Translations under genes and position numbers: made by a program | Notes under the pieces: generated by a model | The model's input: only the letters and a program-made list of their open reading frames with translations | What the model was told of the DNA's origin: nothing | The model's database searches: none | In this document: one piece after another, positions 22,425 through 33,678 of the stretch | How the letters are laid out: each line of letters begins with the position of its first letter | Position numbering within the stretch: position 1 is the stretch's first letter | Origin: Entoloma clypeatum | Taxonomy: Eukaryota; Basidiomycota; Agaricomycetes; Agaricales; Entolomataceae | Direction of reading: 5' to 3' | Length of the DNA stretch: 64,000 nt | Assembly: GCA_963565915.1 (NCBI GenBank) | Contig: OY751496.1 | Coordinates: forward strand, 3,612,131 to 3,676,130

Positions 22425-24524
22425 CGCACTTACGTTTGCTTCTTGATAACGGCGCCAGATCCAATCAGGATTGAACCGGCTTTTCCAGTACTTGCATACG
22501 TGATCATCTGCGTGGTGGTTACCTTTGCAGTTGATGCAGCAGCCTGCATGTTCGCAGTCCTTCCCATCTGGGGTGGGGGGGACTGGGGGGTTTGCCTTGG
22601 CGTTCCCGTGGCAGCAGGAGGCGAGGGCGCGGTGAAATTCAATGGTGTGGGGTTCACCGCAGATAGGGCAGAGTTTGCTTTTGAGTGGGCAGATCCGAGC
22701 ATTGGACGGATGGCCGAATCGCCAGCAACGGTTGCATTGAGGCACTCCAACGTGCTTCTCGGCGGGGTTTAGAACAAGTCGGTAGGGTCCATACATGAAG
22801 ACCTTTCCGGCGAGGTTCTTGAGAACGAGACCCCCTCTGGAGTCTTCGATGTCGAACCAGATGGTCCCGGTGCTAGATGATGGGGAGTTTCTGGCGAGGT
22901 GGGGCTTTGAGTTCTCATAGTAGGAGAAATCACGAGCAAAGGGGGCAGACAACATGATGTTGGCGACCTGGCTCTCCGAAAGGGAAACGAGGCAGCCAGA
23001 CTTCGGGTCGTGTTGCGGGGTGAGGCCATAGTACGGGAAGTCGCAAATTTTGAGGCTCAATTTGGAGGTGGGTACCTCAACTCGAAGCTCAGTGTCGGGG
23101 GCCGATTGAGCGCTAGCGTTAAGCTTGGACTCGAAGAGGCTTTGGAAGACTTTGAGGTCATCCTCATCGGGAACTTCGTCGGTCGTCAGGGAGAGACCTC
23201 CCCGATTTGACTCAACAGAAGTGACGCGGATCGTCCTCTTTGCATTGCCCAGATGGCCATTGATCTGGGTGAAGATAGTCTCCACCGCCCAAGGGAAGGG
23301 GGGGAGGTGTAAACGGAGACGGACTTGCGGGACCGTCCTGACATGGTGAAACGCTTCTGCTTCTTTCGGCGGGCCTGGGAAGCAGAGGGCGAGGAGGGCC
23401 TGACAGCAGCCGTAGCTTGCTGTAAGGCAATAGTAGTGGTGGCAGGGAACGTCTTGGCTATGGCGACCAGGGTTTCCTGTTGCGACTCAGAAGCGGATTT
23501 GTGTTTTCTAGATGCAGTGGTCCAGGGTTGGGCTGCAGCTACGATGGCGGGCAGGGGGGCCCATGCTGAGCCTGCAAGGCCAGAGGGTTGTCGTCTCGCC
23601 GGGGGCGGAGGGACAGGGTGGGATAGGAGTTTGGCCTTCTCGCGAGCGAGGCAGCCGGACGCTCCAGCTGACGCAGACATGCGTGGAGTGGGTTTAGCTG
23701 TCTTCTTGAAGGAAGGTAGGGGGCGGCGGAGGTTTGGGATCCTTCGCCGCGACGATGTTTTCAGGGGCTGACGTGAACGCCGACACCCCAGGGATCTTGA
23801 CGAGGCGATCAATTAAGATGCCCAGTCCAGTGAGACGAACGCCGGAGGGGTCATCCCCTGCAGCATATTCGGTGAGCGCTCCGACATCCGCAAGAGTGTG
23901 GATGAGGGAGGCTGTAGCGGTGCAAAGCTGGTTTGCAGTGTTTTGGTCAACAGACCGGTGCTGGGATGCGGTCCAAGTGACCAGGTCCCGAACGGAGGCG
24001 ACAGAGGTGAGGGCGGCGTTGAAGTCGGACGTCAGCGTGTCCGTGATGCCTTGCAACATGCAGGGGCCTGCATGTTCGCTGTTGTAGCCTAGGGTTTCCG
24101 GCATGCTGGGGGCTTCAATGGTCATAGGATCATTGATGCGAGTGGCAGGGGCAGGGGAGGGGGGGCGATCCGGGCTGTCAGAGTCATCTGAGGAGGGGGA
24201 TGGAGGGCGAGGGGTAACAGACCCAGCAGATCCCATGGAGATGTTGCTGTCCTGGGGAGAGGAAGGACGGGCAGAGGGCACCTTTTTCTTGTATCGGCCA
24301 CCAGGGGGGCCGATAGGAGCAAGGGCGGATGGTGGTGCCGCAGCGGCCATGGCGGCAACTGTGGACGTGGTGGAGTATGGACCTGTCGTGGCGGAGGCAC
24401 CCACAGGGACAGTGGGGGCTGTGGACCAGTCAGATTTCTGAGATGTGGATGACCTCGTTTGAGGAGGGGGTCTCGGGTTGTTGGAGGGGATCGCAGCCGA
24501 TTTGGGGATCGGCTTTGGGCCCAT
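22425..24524 (-). pseudogene. LINE ORF1 (Gag-like), 5' and middle part
   Basis: Starts at an ATG (24524) with a Pro/Ser/Thr-rich region of about 270 residues. After frame changes near 23700 and 23285 it continues into a basic segment and then an RRM-like region ending in zinc knuckles: CNRCWRFGHPSNARIC, CPICGEPHTIEFH and CINCKGNHHADDHVC. The reading frame is cut at 22424 by the Gypsy element. The last codons lie on the other side of it at 14681-14597. The frameshifts show it is defective apart from the insertion. Confidence 0.78.
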
Positions 24525-24685
24525 GTTGCAGTGAGTTGAGTGTTTTGCCTAAGAGAGCGATAGCAAGAGGATCGGAAGGTACGATGGAGCGGGGGGGGCT
24601 CAACAACTGGAGAGATTGCGACCAGGATGTGGCTGTGCACATTGTGGTAACAAGTCAAGAAGCGACTATGGCAGCACGAAAGGTC

Positions 24686-24945
24686 CGTAACGAGAAGCGC
24701 GAAGCTGAGTGGAAGAAGGCAGAGGAGGCCTGGAAGGTTGCAAAAGCAGAGATTAAGGCAATGGGTGGTAAGATCAGAGAGTGGGAAGCAACTCACCGGA
24801 AGCCGAAGAAAACTGATCCTGAATGGAAAGCAGAAGGTGCAATCACAAAGCCAAAACTCTATGAAAAGGCCGTTGAGGATGCTGGAGACTTGGGCGGAGA
24901 AGATTTTGACCTTGACATGTCTTCAGAGGATGATGGGGAGAAGTG
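24686..24945 (+). pseudogene. Transposase C-terminal tail, downstream of LINE
   Basis: Continues the reading frame of the pogo-like transposase after the 15-bp target duplication GCAGCACGAAAGGTC. It is a charged, coiled-coil-like tail (KKAEEAWKVAKAEIKAMGG) ending in an acidic stretch with LDMSSEDDGEK and a stop. Rejoining the two sides at the duplication restores one continuous frame, which supports insertion rather than rearrangement. Confidence 0.85.
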
Positions 24946-25209
24946 AGATGGTCGTTGATGCATTATCAGGGGGATTTGGGTGGCGTTCTCACAGGTGTCC
25001 AAGTGACTGGTTTTGGCGAAATTGGATGCTTTTCGACTAAAACCATTCCACATCCACTTCTCAACCCCTGATGGCTCTGGCACTTGTTCAGTGTATTCTT
25101 TAGGTACTTAGTTTGATTCCTAGATAGCTGGAATGATTACTGTCCGTCACGATCTCATGCAATTTGACAAAAACAATTTGGGTGTCCATGTGACTGGTCA
25201 ATTACTGTA

Positions 25210-25545
25210 CGACCGGGTGTTCATTGGGTGTGACATGTGACACCAAGTGTCCGTTATTCCGAGGGTTCAAAACCCATGGTGACCTGTGACAAAGTGTTCA
25301 TTAGTGTGCATCTGTGACAGAGTATGCCACCTATAGGCAATATTCGGGCAGAGTATGGCTCATTTGATGATTTTAACTCTAAATTACAGTTATTTTGACA
25401 TGCAACCCCAAAGGGGAAGAAAAATTGACTATTTCATGACTTGTGACCATTTCTGGAAGTGTTCATCAACCTCGTGTGACCGTTACATTGAGCCAAAAGT
25501 GTCCAGTTCATCAGGGTATGTGACGCGTGACTGAACACCCGGTCG
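25210..25545. mobile_element. MITE, 336 bp, in the pogo right terminus
   Basis: Inverted ends CGACCGGGTGTTCA and TGAACACCCGGTCG, flanked by TA on both sides (25208-25209, 25546-25547). Its interior repeats GTGTGACATGTGACAC-like words (variants of GTGACCTGTGACA), and it has no coding capacity. It interrupts the right inverted repeat of the pogo-like element, so it is younger than that element. Confidence 0.82.
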
Positions 25546-25639
25546 TAATAGTACAGTAACCTCACACGTCAGGATCGCGGTCGGTAAGGGTAAGTACAAG
25601 AACTGCTCAGTGAGACTGCTCACTCTATCTCGCCGACGA

Positions 25640-26300
25640 GCGGCGCGCGAAAGGCGGCCGTTCCCATAATGGACATATTCTGGCAGACGGCGACAGGCTC
25701 CATCGTGGTCGCGCTGTTCCCAGGAGCGATCGAGACGAAGGACGGTGCGGCGACTGTACCGTTCTTCAGGATCGACCCTGCGATTTTGGATCCTGTTTCT
25801 GGAGAGGTGCAATTTTCTTCGTTCCGTTACATGGTTGATCATGTACGTAGGAGCTCGCGGGGCACAATGGCATTTCACGAGTGTGTTGGCTCTGAGGGAG
25901 CCACGGCAGCCGGTAGCCACGACGGGGTAGCGAGATCATAAGAGGTATCTGGAGACATACATGGCAGTGAGTTCTGCTCCATCAACTCGCGCTTACGGGT
26001 TTTCATGTATACGCAGCCCAGCCTATACCTCACAGGGTACGGCGCTGCTCGTGATGAGCACGGATATACATATCTGGATCAAGGGGCGTGCAGATGTTTC
26101 GTACATCCGTTTATCTACGACTGCCAGTGGAGCTGACCATCTGTCTCCCTCCTTTTGGATGTTATTAACGTATCAGGACACCATTTGTCGAACCGGAGAT
26201 CGAGTCTGCCCCCATAGATGCCGAGAGTAGTTATTGGCGCAGTATATGAAATGACGGGCCAGGCGGTATATGGCTTCGTCACCTTGAAACCGTCAGCGAC
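25640..26300 (+). pseudogene. Acetyl-CoA synthetase relic, right part
   Basis: Begins with [14 protein letters not shown] and [17 protein letters not shown], the adenylation-domain core just after the point where the 5355-5560 fragment ends. Further pieces follow in shifting frames: [12 protein letters not shown], a GDGAARDEHGYTYLDQG-like stretch near 26050, VINVSGHHLS near 26165 and LTGQAVYGFVTLKPSATF near 26245. The order matches the enzyme's C-terminal half. Several frameshifts and stops make it non-functional. Confidence 0.78.
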
Positions 26301-27989
26301 TTTCATCGCGAGAGAGAGAGGATCAGTCATAACGGTCATGATTGATTCTAGGGAATTCCAACATAACATCGGCGAGGAGTCAGGGCTCGAAAAAGAGTCT
26401 GTCCTCCAGGTTCAAAGGACGTTTTGGCGCTGTGAACCGCCCAACAAGGTCTAGATTTACCCAAGACGGATATGACAAGGTATGTTGAATCAATTATCAC
26501 CGTTGTAATCCTCGCATACGATTTAACATTCGAATACACTCTCTAAATCATAAGGATCATCATTCTCGCTGGACAAGTCGGTGATCAAATAGACATAGAG
26601 GTTAGCACGAGATGAGCAAAGAATTTCAGCACTTATACCCATCGCGAGGCAATCCAATAACCCACTTACGGTGACCTCTCTAGCACACTTTTACCGCCGT
26701 CTTTAACGGCGCTTCCAATCTCATCTGTTCTTTGTCTGCTCTATCATGCTCTCGTCAGATATGCAACTGAAGGACGATGATACTTTCGTAAAACGCAGGC
26801 AAGCGCTGATTTTTTTTACTTGAAACTTGACATGAGCTAATGAAATTCTGGGCAGCAGGCAAAAACTTCCGTGGCCCAACGTGTAATTTTGAAAGATGCA
26901 GGGTGTATTACTTTACTTTCCTTAGCCGAAGCCATAGCGTGTCGACGAGTCGACTCTCGATCGTGCAAACAATTCTCCTCCTCCAACAACAGAACGCTCC
27001 GTCCTCATTTCACCGTTTTTACACCATCCATCCTCGGCTAATCCAGTCTTGCTCGGGATCCTCGAAAACTCAAGGGTCTGCTGTCAAAAAGTTTCACCAT
27101 CCTCCAAGAAGCGGCGTTTCGGAAAAAGCAGCTTAACCATTCTGATATTTACACCATAATAATATCATTGAGAATATTAGGAGAGCGAAACACGGAGTCC
27201 AGGAGAATGAACAAGACCTCCACTGGGAGCTTTGAGCAAGCCACCCCCCCGCCTCGAACTGTCTCCCCACCCTCCTTTGTTTCAATCTCGAGGTCCCCGG
27301 CGTAACCTACGGGCAGGGAAACCCTTCCAGTCTTCACGTTCGGTGGATGAAGAATCAAGGCTGCAACCTCCCCAGTGATGGATGAATGGAAGCCGGGGAC
27401 TGTGCAGAAGCGTGTGCGGAAGCAGGAGGCCCACAACGACGGGAGGAGGTTAACAAGAAGAAGTCGGGTGTGGAGGACTCTAAAGATCTATACGAACCAA
27501 TATATATGTTTGTAATGACGAGAGGACGAAGACGGTGAGGTGGTGAGGGCGACGCACATAGGAGGGAGGGAGGGACGGAGGGGGGAGGGAGAATAGTATA
27601 TGGAGCACGTACGAAACCCAAAGGCGGGGCGGGTGGGCAAAATTGGCTTGCGCGTCACGCAGGGTGGGAGGAGGCCACAAAAATCCAAGAATAAGAATAT
27701 AAACGAGCGCTTCTAAAAAAACGAATGTAGGAAGTGTGGATAATACACATGGGGAGGGGGGGGGGGGAGGGGGGAGCGGGAGTTTTAGGAGAAGGATAAT
27801 AACGTATAGATCATCTGCGGATTATGATAGCGATGGAGGGGAAGGTGAAAAAACAAAGTCCAGAGTGATGATATCGTGATCGGGTCAATCGAGATGGTTG
27901 ACCTGTTTTGCGATGCGTAGGCCGATGGTGATGATAGGGGCAAAATAAGAGGATATGAGGAGGTATCCGCGGTGGGGAAGGAAGGGCCG
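26301..27989. other. Intergenic, no gene recognised; G-rich tract
   Basis: No family motif seen in 26301-27150. At 27751-27780 there is a nearly pure G stretch, broken only by a few A and one C, in the region just past the 3' end of the glucan synthase gene. Minus-strand frames at 27355-27690 are Pro/Ser-rich because of composition and are not called as genes. Confidence 0.4.
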
Positions 27990-30813
27990 TCAACAGCCGT
28001 CGTACTGAAGGTCAACCAGCATTAAGCTAGAAACGCCGGAGGTGAAGAGAAGGAACATACAAGGGAGTTTTTTGGTATTGGCCACTGCCATGTCGTGACA
28101 TTAGGATCTACAGGGCAGGAATCAGCAAGAGTAATGAAACGACGAGGAAGGACATGCTTTGGTAAGCTTCTAGGTGATTGTTGATGTAATCTGCCGTAGG
28201 GTAAGCCTTGGGGTTGCAGCCGACGTTCGTGTGACCCTTGCGCTGGTATACACGAACGTAGTCGATGAGGTATTCCGAGGGAAACATCATGCTTGTAAGG
28301 TCGATAGTTTGCCAATTTGCTGAGAGGAGAGAAGGGTCAGCGTCGAAAAATGGCGGGATTGGATGGACAAGCAAGGGAGTGGTATGGAAGATGGGGTGGA
28401 GATAAGGGGAGAGTGACGTGGGGTACGTTCCTTGAAACGCAACACTCATAAGGGAAGGAAAGACGACGTCACCAGGAACGGGCAACGACAATGACGTGGA
28501 CAATGATATCATGGGCAAGGAAGGAGGCACGCACGCGACATGCCCAAATTCAAAACGATACTCATCGGCTCCTCTGGAATCAGCCTTTGCCCCACTCCAC
28601 TCCCTCCTGTCCCCTGATCCGGACCCATCGCCAAGGCGCCCATCCTCGTTGTCGCCTTGCCGTCGACCATCCACGTAATGAACCCCTCAAGCGGATTAGC
28701 GGGGTCTGTCCAGTACTCGAATCCGAGCGTCTTGAACTTGGCGCCAGAGCCTTGGAACATGTCGCTCGGGACGGTGGACAGAGTGGACACAGCTTGCTGA
28801 CTGTCACACGATGAGAACAAGGTAAGGAGGGATGGGGAGGGATGGGCTTACAGGGCGCTCCCGCGGTAGCTGTTCGGTCTTGAGAGGTTAGGGTCGTAGA
28901 CCGTGAATCGGTCTGTTGTGGAATTGTCGTAGAGGTAGTCGTGTGTAAAGGGCGCAAACTGGCCACTCTGGGAGACGACCTGGCCGTTGGTGGCGGACTT
29001 GTCCTTTTCGGCTTCAAGGATGTCGATTTCGGGTGCGCCGCGGCCTTGAGAGTAGTGAGGACCAGGGTGGTCTGAACCTGGGCAGGAACAGGCGCTGGTG
29101 AGGACGACAGTGAATATAAGGATAAGGCAGAAGTGGTGAGGAACGAACCTAGCGCGTTGACCCGGTAACCAGCTCAGCTCGAAATTGTACTTGGCTCTGG
29201 AAGCGTCCGAGTGGAGGGCTGCGGCGGGGCCAGATCTGTCTTTGAGTGTCTGATTAGGGAAGGTGCCGACGTCGCATGAATTGTAGCTGTTTAAGTAGGC
29301 GTTAAGATAAGGTGTTGGAAAAGACAGGAGAAGACGGACGTATAAGGCCACATTCCGGCGGTAGTCGCAGTGTAACCTGGTCTTCCGAGGTTGCCCATCG
29401 TCCATGCACCAGGCCACTACGGGGAAGGGACCTTGTCAGCGTTGGTCGTGGACGGAAGGGGTTTGACTCACGTATCCTTGGGTATTTTCGTTGGGACCGG
29501 GAAATACGACGCTGACTTCGATGTACCCGCTGGTGAAGCAGAATTTGTTCCAGGACTGAAGCATGCCACTGCGGTAGGTCAGGTTGTGGTTCTGGTCTGT
29601 GGTGAACGGTGCCGTCGAGTCTGGGAAGATGATGATGAGGCAAGTGAGGTAGGAGGGAGGAGAGTGGGAACATACTTGGAGTGACGTGGGGCTGGGTGGT
29701 AGAGGTTGAATCCATGGTGATGACGAGGCTACCGTTGCGGGTGGTGACCTGAGAGGGGTCATACCACTCGACGTCACCGGTGGAGCCGTACCAGATGTCG
29801 CTGGCCTCCCAGAATGGGTCGTCGCCGGAGTAAAATGTGCGACCGGGGACGTTGAACTCGTCAGAAAAGACGAGTTCGTATTTCTGACCGTCGAAACCTG
29901 TTCTTGTCTTTGCGCTGGCGGGGGTGTCGGTGTCGATGAGGTCGGGCATTTGGAAGAGGACGGGGGATTGACCAGTGGCGTTGATGCGAAGGTTGCCGTC
30001 TATACGCTGGTTGCGTGCTTCGTTGCGGTAGAAGGAGAGGACGGGGTAGAAGATGAAGAGGCAGAGGAGGCCGAATACGAGGATGATAAGGACGCCGACG
30101 TTGAGGACGCCACGCCAGGGGAAGCCGTTGTCGCGGGCACCCAGGGCCTTGGGATCATGGAGACGGTCCTCGTCGTCGACGGGGTCGAGGAGATCGGCGG
30201 CGGGGTCGTACTCGTAGGGGACAAGACCGCCTCTGGTGGTGGGGAAGGCAGAGTCGCGGTTGGAGGGGGAAAACTTGTCGACTGAGACGAAGCTGGAGGC
30301 GGAGGAGGAGACGGTCGAGTTCCGGGGGTTGTGGCCAGAGAACTTGGGCGGAAGGAGAAGCTGCGAGTCGCGCGAAAGCGACGTTGGCGGCTTCGAGCCG
30401 GAGCCCTCTTCTGCTGCGAAGCGGTAGAGAATCATCGAGCCGCGGTGTGTCAGCGCCGGCGAACCAGGGGGGAGGAGGCCGTAGGAGGGGTAGGAGGAGT
30501 CACGGGGCTGAATGGCATTTAGGTCAAGGTGGCTACTTCTAGAAACTGGGCGGGAACGACCGGAGGCGAAGGGATTTGCGATGTGTGGAGTCGGGGAAGA
30601 GGGAGCGGACGGGTTCAGTGGTGATGACACAAACGACGCCGTGGACACCACACGGGACGGGGTAGAGCGGTTCGGGGGAGGGGGCGAGCTGGTTCTCGTG
30701 GCGAGATTTGGGTCGGACATAGCTGACAGAAGGCGGGTCTCCTCGACAGACGGGCCAAACCTGGGACTCGGACTGGGCGGTTCGGAATAGTCGTGCACCA
30801 CACCCGCCATCAT
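27990..30813 (-). CDS. KRE6: SKN1/KRE6 family beta-glucan synthesis protein
   Basis: Type II membrane protein with a GH16 fold, required for beta-1,6-glucan in fungal walls and located in the secretory pathway. About 230 Ser/Pro-rich cytosolic residues precede one membrane helix ([19 protein letters not shown], about residues 235-258). The luminal domain follows with [58 protein letters not shown] and the catalytic signature EIDILEAE (E..D..E pattern). [22 protein letters not shown] and [20 protein letters not shown] come next. The last exon codes YDGC then stop at 27992-27990. Multiple short introns. ATG at 30813 is chosen over an in-frame one upstream because 30813 opens the family-like part. 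Appears intact. Confidence 0.88.
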
Positions 30814-31223
30814 CAACTGCCTCGTCGTAAGTATGATACGTGGGAGACGGGGCGAGAGTGTGATACCGATTACATAACACTCCACACCTCCCACACCCTG
30901 CCAAGCCTCCCCATGTCCGAAAATCGGCAGTCACGAACATGCGCATCCTAAGTAGATCTCACACAAGAAGGAACCGAGGAAATCGGAATTCAGTACGTGC
31001 ACCATGTGTACGCGCATCAGCTGATCTCACGCTCATCACATCGGTGTTGCCAGCCGAACTCCAAAACTCGTTTTCCGTTCATCCTTCTGTCTAATCTTTC
31101 CAATAATTTCTACGCAGAACCGAGACCACCCTGCATGTCAAGATGATTTCATGACTTGAACAAAACAACTTTTCGTCATTGCTTCCGAGTCATTCTATTA
31201 AAGTGCTAAAAACGCCCACAAGT
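30814..31223. other. Intergenic
   Basis: Shared upstream region of the minus-strand glucan synthase and a plus-strand unknown gene. Nothing else recognised. Confidence 0.3.
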
Positions 31224-31863
31224 ATGTCTTTCTCTGATCCCGATCTCATACCGATCGAGAGTATGTAAATCTCTTCAGATTATATCACGAGCGTTCGCCA
31301 CTGACTCATACGAGCATCCAATCCTTGGCTTAACCTGGATATACCTCGTAATGGATCGACTGACGAACCTTCCTTTGGTCAAACAGCATCCTCGGCCCAC
31401 GGAATTTATTACGTGAATGTCGTCACTCCAAGATCGTCATTGATGGTGAGTAGAGTCCCTCTATTAACGCCATCCTGAATCAACACCACGTACAGAGGAC
31501 CAGAGTATCCACCATCGCGATCTCTTCTTGTTCCCGTCTTCCCCTCCCCTGCCTTTCCTACAAATGCCTCTCCAACCGGCGTGTCTCAAATCTCAGACGC
31601 GACCAATAACCCAACCGCCCGTGAGCGACATGATGCGTTACTCACCATTCATTCTATTTCCGCCAGCCTTCCTGCGACTGAAGCCATCCCCGCTGTCCGT
31701 ATCATCAGCGCCGCCAGTTGCCTTCTTCAACCCGCCCTCTCGTTATCTGTTCATCCCGAGGCGGTACTTTTCTGCCGGATGAAAGGAAACGGAGACGACT
31801 ATGTAACCGAAAATTCGGTCAATACGACCCGACCCTTGGGCGAGGGTAAGGGCGTCCGTTGAT
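31224..31863 (+). CDS. Unrecognised gene, exon structure unclear
   Basis: A short first exon (31224-31260) ends at a GTATGT donor, an acceptor follows at 31386, and a third part after 31500 is open. The best coding signal is at about 31540-31800 (ERHDALLTIHSISASLPATE, then AVRIISAASCLLQPALSLS), which resembles a helical domain. The phases of the first exons do not join cleanly to this part. I do not recognise the family. It may be intact with a different exon set, or broken. Confidence 0.35.
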
Positions 31864-32795
31864 TTTACACCCCCGTCCCATCTGACAAGCTTTCCGTAGA
31901 TCACGAAGACCGGGACAGGATCCTCCAGATTGTCCGTGGTCTGTGCCGAACGCAACACTACTTTCGTCGCAGAGCAGGGCCCGTATAAGCGCTGAGCTCT
32001 GCTAGAGAGGGCCGCTTTGCGGTGATTCCACGGGGACAAGGTGGAGGTTGAGATACCTTCCAATGCCCAGCCGTCGTCATTGAGGAAAATGTTTTAGTCG
32101 CAGCAACGAAGATGCGGTGGCATGTGACCTTTTGGCCGTGACAGTGCAGATGGCGCAGGAGCAGTAAAACAAGCCAGTCGTGAAGTGGGATGTCGTCGAT
32201 TCTACTCGGATGCAAAAATTGGTCAGCCCCGATTGTTGTTGTCGTTCGTGGAGATTTTGGAGGATAACCAGGGCTCGATGGTTTCGCTGGCAACAGCGCA
32301 GCATCCACAGAGGGTCGCAGAACAGGGGATAGCCACGCCAGGCAGTCAAGCCTCGCCCACGCGAGCAAAACGACCTCAGATAAACACTACGCGTCCTAGA
32401 TCGGTTCTGAGTGTCCAGAAATTGGCATATAATTTCGGCTAGACTATGTGGGGAGAAGGATAACTTATGATTTTCGTCGTCAACAGCGCTGGGCGTAGAA
32501 GACGCACCGCGTTGACTGGCAAACCTAGTTGTCCAGGGGCAGTTTGGGTGATGGTGATAATCCTGGTACCACGAAATCAGCAAGTTAGCAAGAGCGGATA
32601 GGTATGTCACTAATGATGCCAGTGGTCTTCTCGACACGCTGCGTGTACATAGACGTCAAGCAAACCAAGGCTAAGATCGAAGTTATCCAAATAATGACAG
32701 TCTAAGTGTCACGTGATGGACAGAAATCTTGGTCACGCATTTGTGATTGATGGTTAGATGGTTATTACCCTTCGTGCCTAAGGCTTTGTTACATT
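31864..32795. other. No gene recognised
   Basis: A minus-strand frame of about 186 codons (32637-32077) is open but has no family motif and an odd composition. I do not call it as a gene. Confidence 0.3.
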
Positions 32796-33678
32796 ATGGC
32801 CGTGCCTTCCTATATGAATAACGTTCCCAGTGTACACGATCGACATCCTCACCTTCCTCCAACCCTCGCGAATGTTGACCTTACACGACGACTTCAGGCA
32901 GGAACTCCCATTAATCCTGTTAACTTGACACACGCTAGTGCCGTCGCGAAGATGTTAAATGCCATTCATGGTACAACGTCATAACCGCCGAGTAGCGCCT
33001 TATTAACTTACCAACAGAATCAGGCAACAATCCCATGATCACGCAACCTATCGTCGAAAGTGCAGAGTTGCGATACCAAACTGTGGAGGCAGCGCGTGCG
33101 CTCTTCTATTGTTTACCGCCACACTGAGATAACCTTTTTACAGACGCCAACGCCGAGTACGCACCTCTAGGTCTTGTCCAGATGCTGGAAAACATCGCTC
33201 AAGCTGTGCACCATATCAATGAAAACCTTGAGGACCGAATCGATCAGTTGGGGAATCGGCTGGGGAATCGACTTGATGGAATTGCAGCAACTTCCCATAA
33301 CACAAGGATCGTGGCCCGTAACTCTCGACGCCAAGCCCCCGCTCCATACTCCCCTCTCCAGAAAACTGTTCGTCCAATATCCCACTCTAAAACCGCCTCT
33401 TAACCTGTTTTCCGTAGATTCCCGGCAATGGCATCGCCCTAGCTCAAGCTGCTGCTGCGCAGTTGCCACTCGACATTCAACAAGCGATAGCAGCAGCACC
33501 GGCTCAACTTCCAAACATTGGGACGTTACCTCCAAATTTCAATCCTGACCTTTCCACGTATGATCATTTGCAAATCCTTGAGCGTGTTATCTTCTACAAC
33601 GATGATTTCGGTATCATGCCAGCAGACTCTCTTCTCGCTCGCGGCGAAAAGTTGCGTAGGTTCCTGGCTGAGTATTAA
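32796..33678 (+). CDS. Mug135-like domain protein
   Basis: Four exons join in phase: 32796-32970, 33018-33110, 33144-33367 and 33418-33678, with introns of 33-50 nt. The C-terminal part carries the family's pattern: IPGNGIALAQAAA, LPPNFNPDLSTYDH, LERVIFYNDDFGI and a final LRRFLAEY. The middle exon is a coiled-coil-like stretch (LENIAQAVHHINENLEDRID). The domain is named after a fission yeast gene induced in meiosis and is expanded in agaricomycetes; the molecular role is unknown. The gene looks intact. The 33-nt second intron is short and could be misread. Confidence 0.75.

Larger units (their letters stand above)
10305..24670 (-). mobile_element. APE-type LINE retrotransposon
   Basis: The 3' end is a poly-A tail (14 T on the plus strand, 10305-10318). 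Both sides carry the 15-bp duplication GCAGCACGAAAGGTC (10290-10304 and 24671-24685). It encodes a zinc-knuckle ORF1 and an ORF2 with apurinic endonuclease, reverse transcriptase and RNase H, as in Tad1/I-type LINEs. Removing the Gypsy insertion leaves about 6.6 kb, close to a full-length LINE. It inserted into the pogo-like transposase gene. Confidence 0.9.
7885..25556 (+). mobile_element. Pogo-like DNA transposon holding a nest
   Basis: The left terminus CTGTACTATTACAGTAATTG (7885) has its inverted partner at the right: GTCAATTACTG up to 25207, then, beyond an inserted MITE, AATAGTACAG ending at 25556. TA flanks both outer ends (7883-7884 and 25557-25558). The inverted terminal repeat continues inward as GACTGGTCACATGGACAC. 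The element's own sequence is 7885-10304 and 24686-25556, minus the MITE. The rest is later insertions. Confidence 0.82.

Noticed and set aside
27355..27690. Pro/Ser-rich minus-strand frames
   Set aside because: Produced by G-rich low-complexity sequence past the glucan synthase gene.
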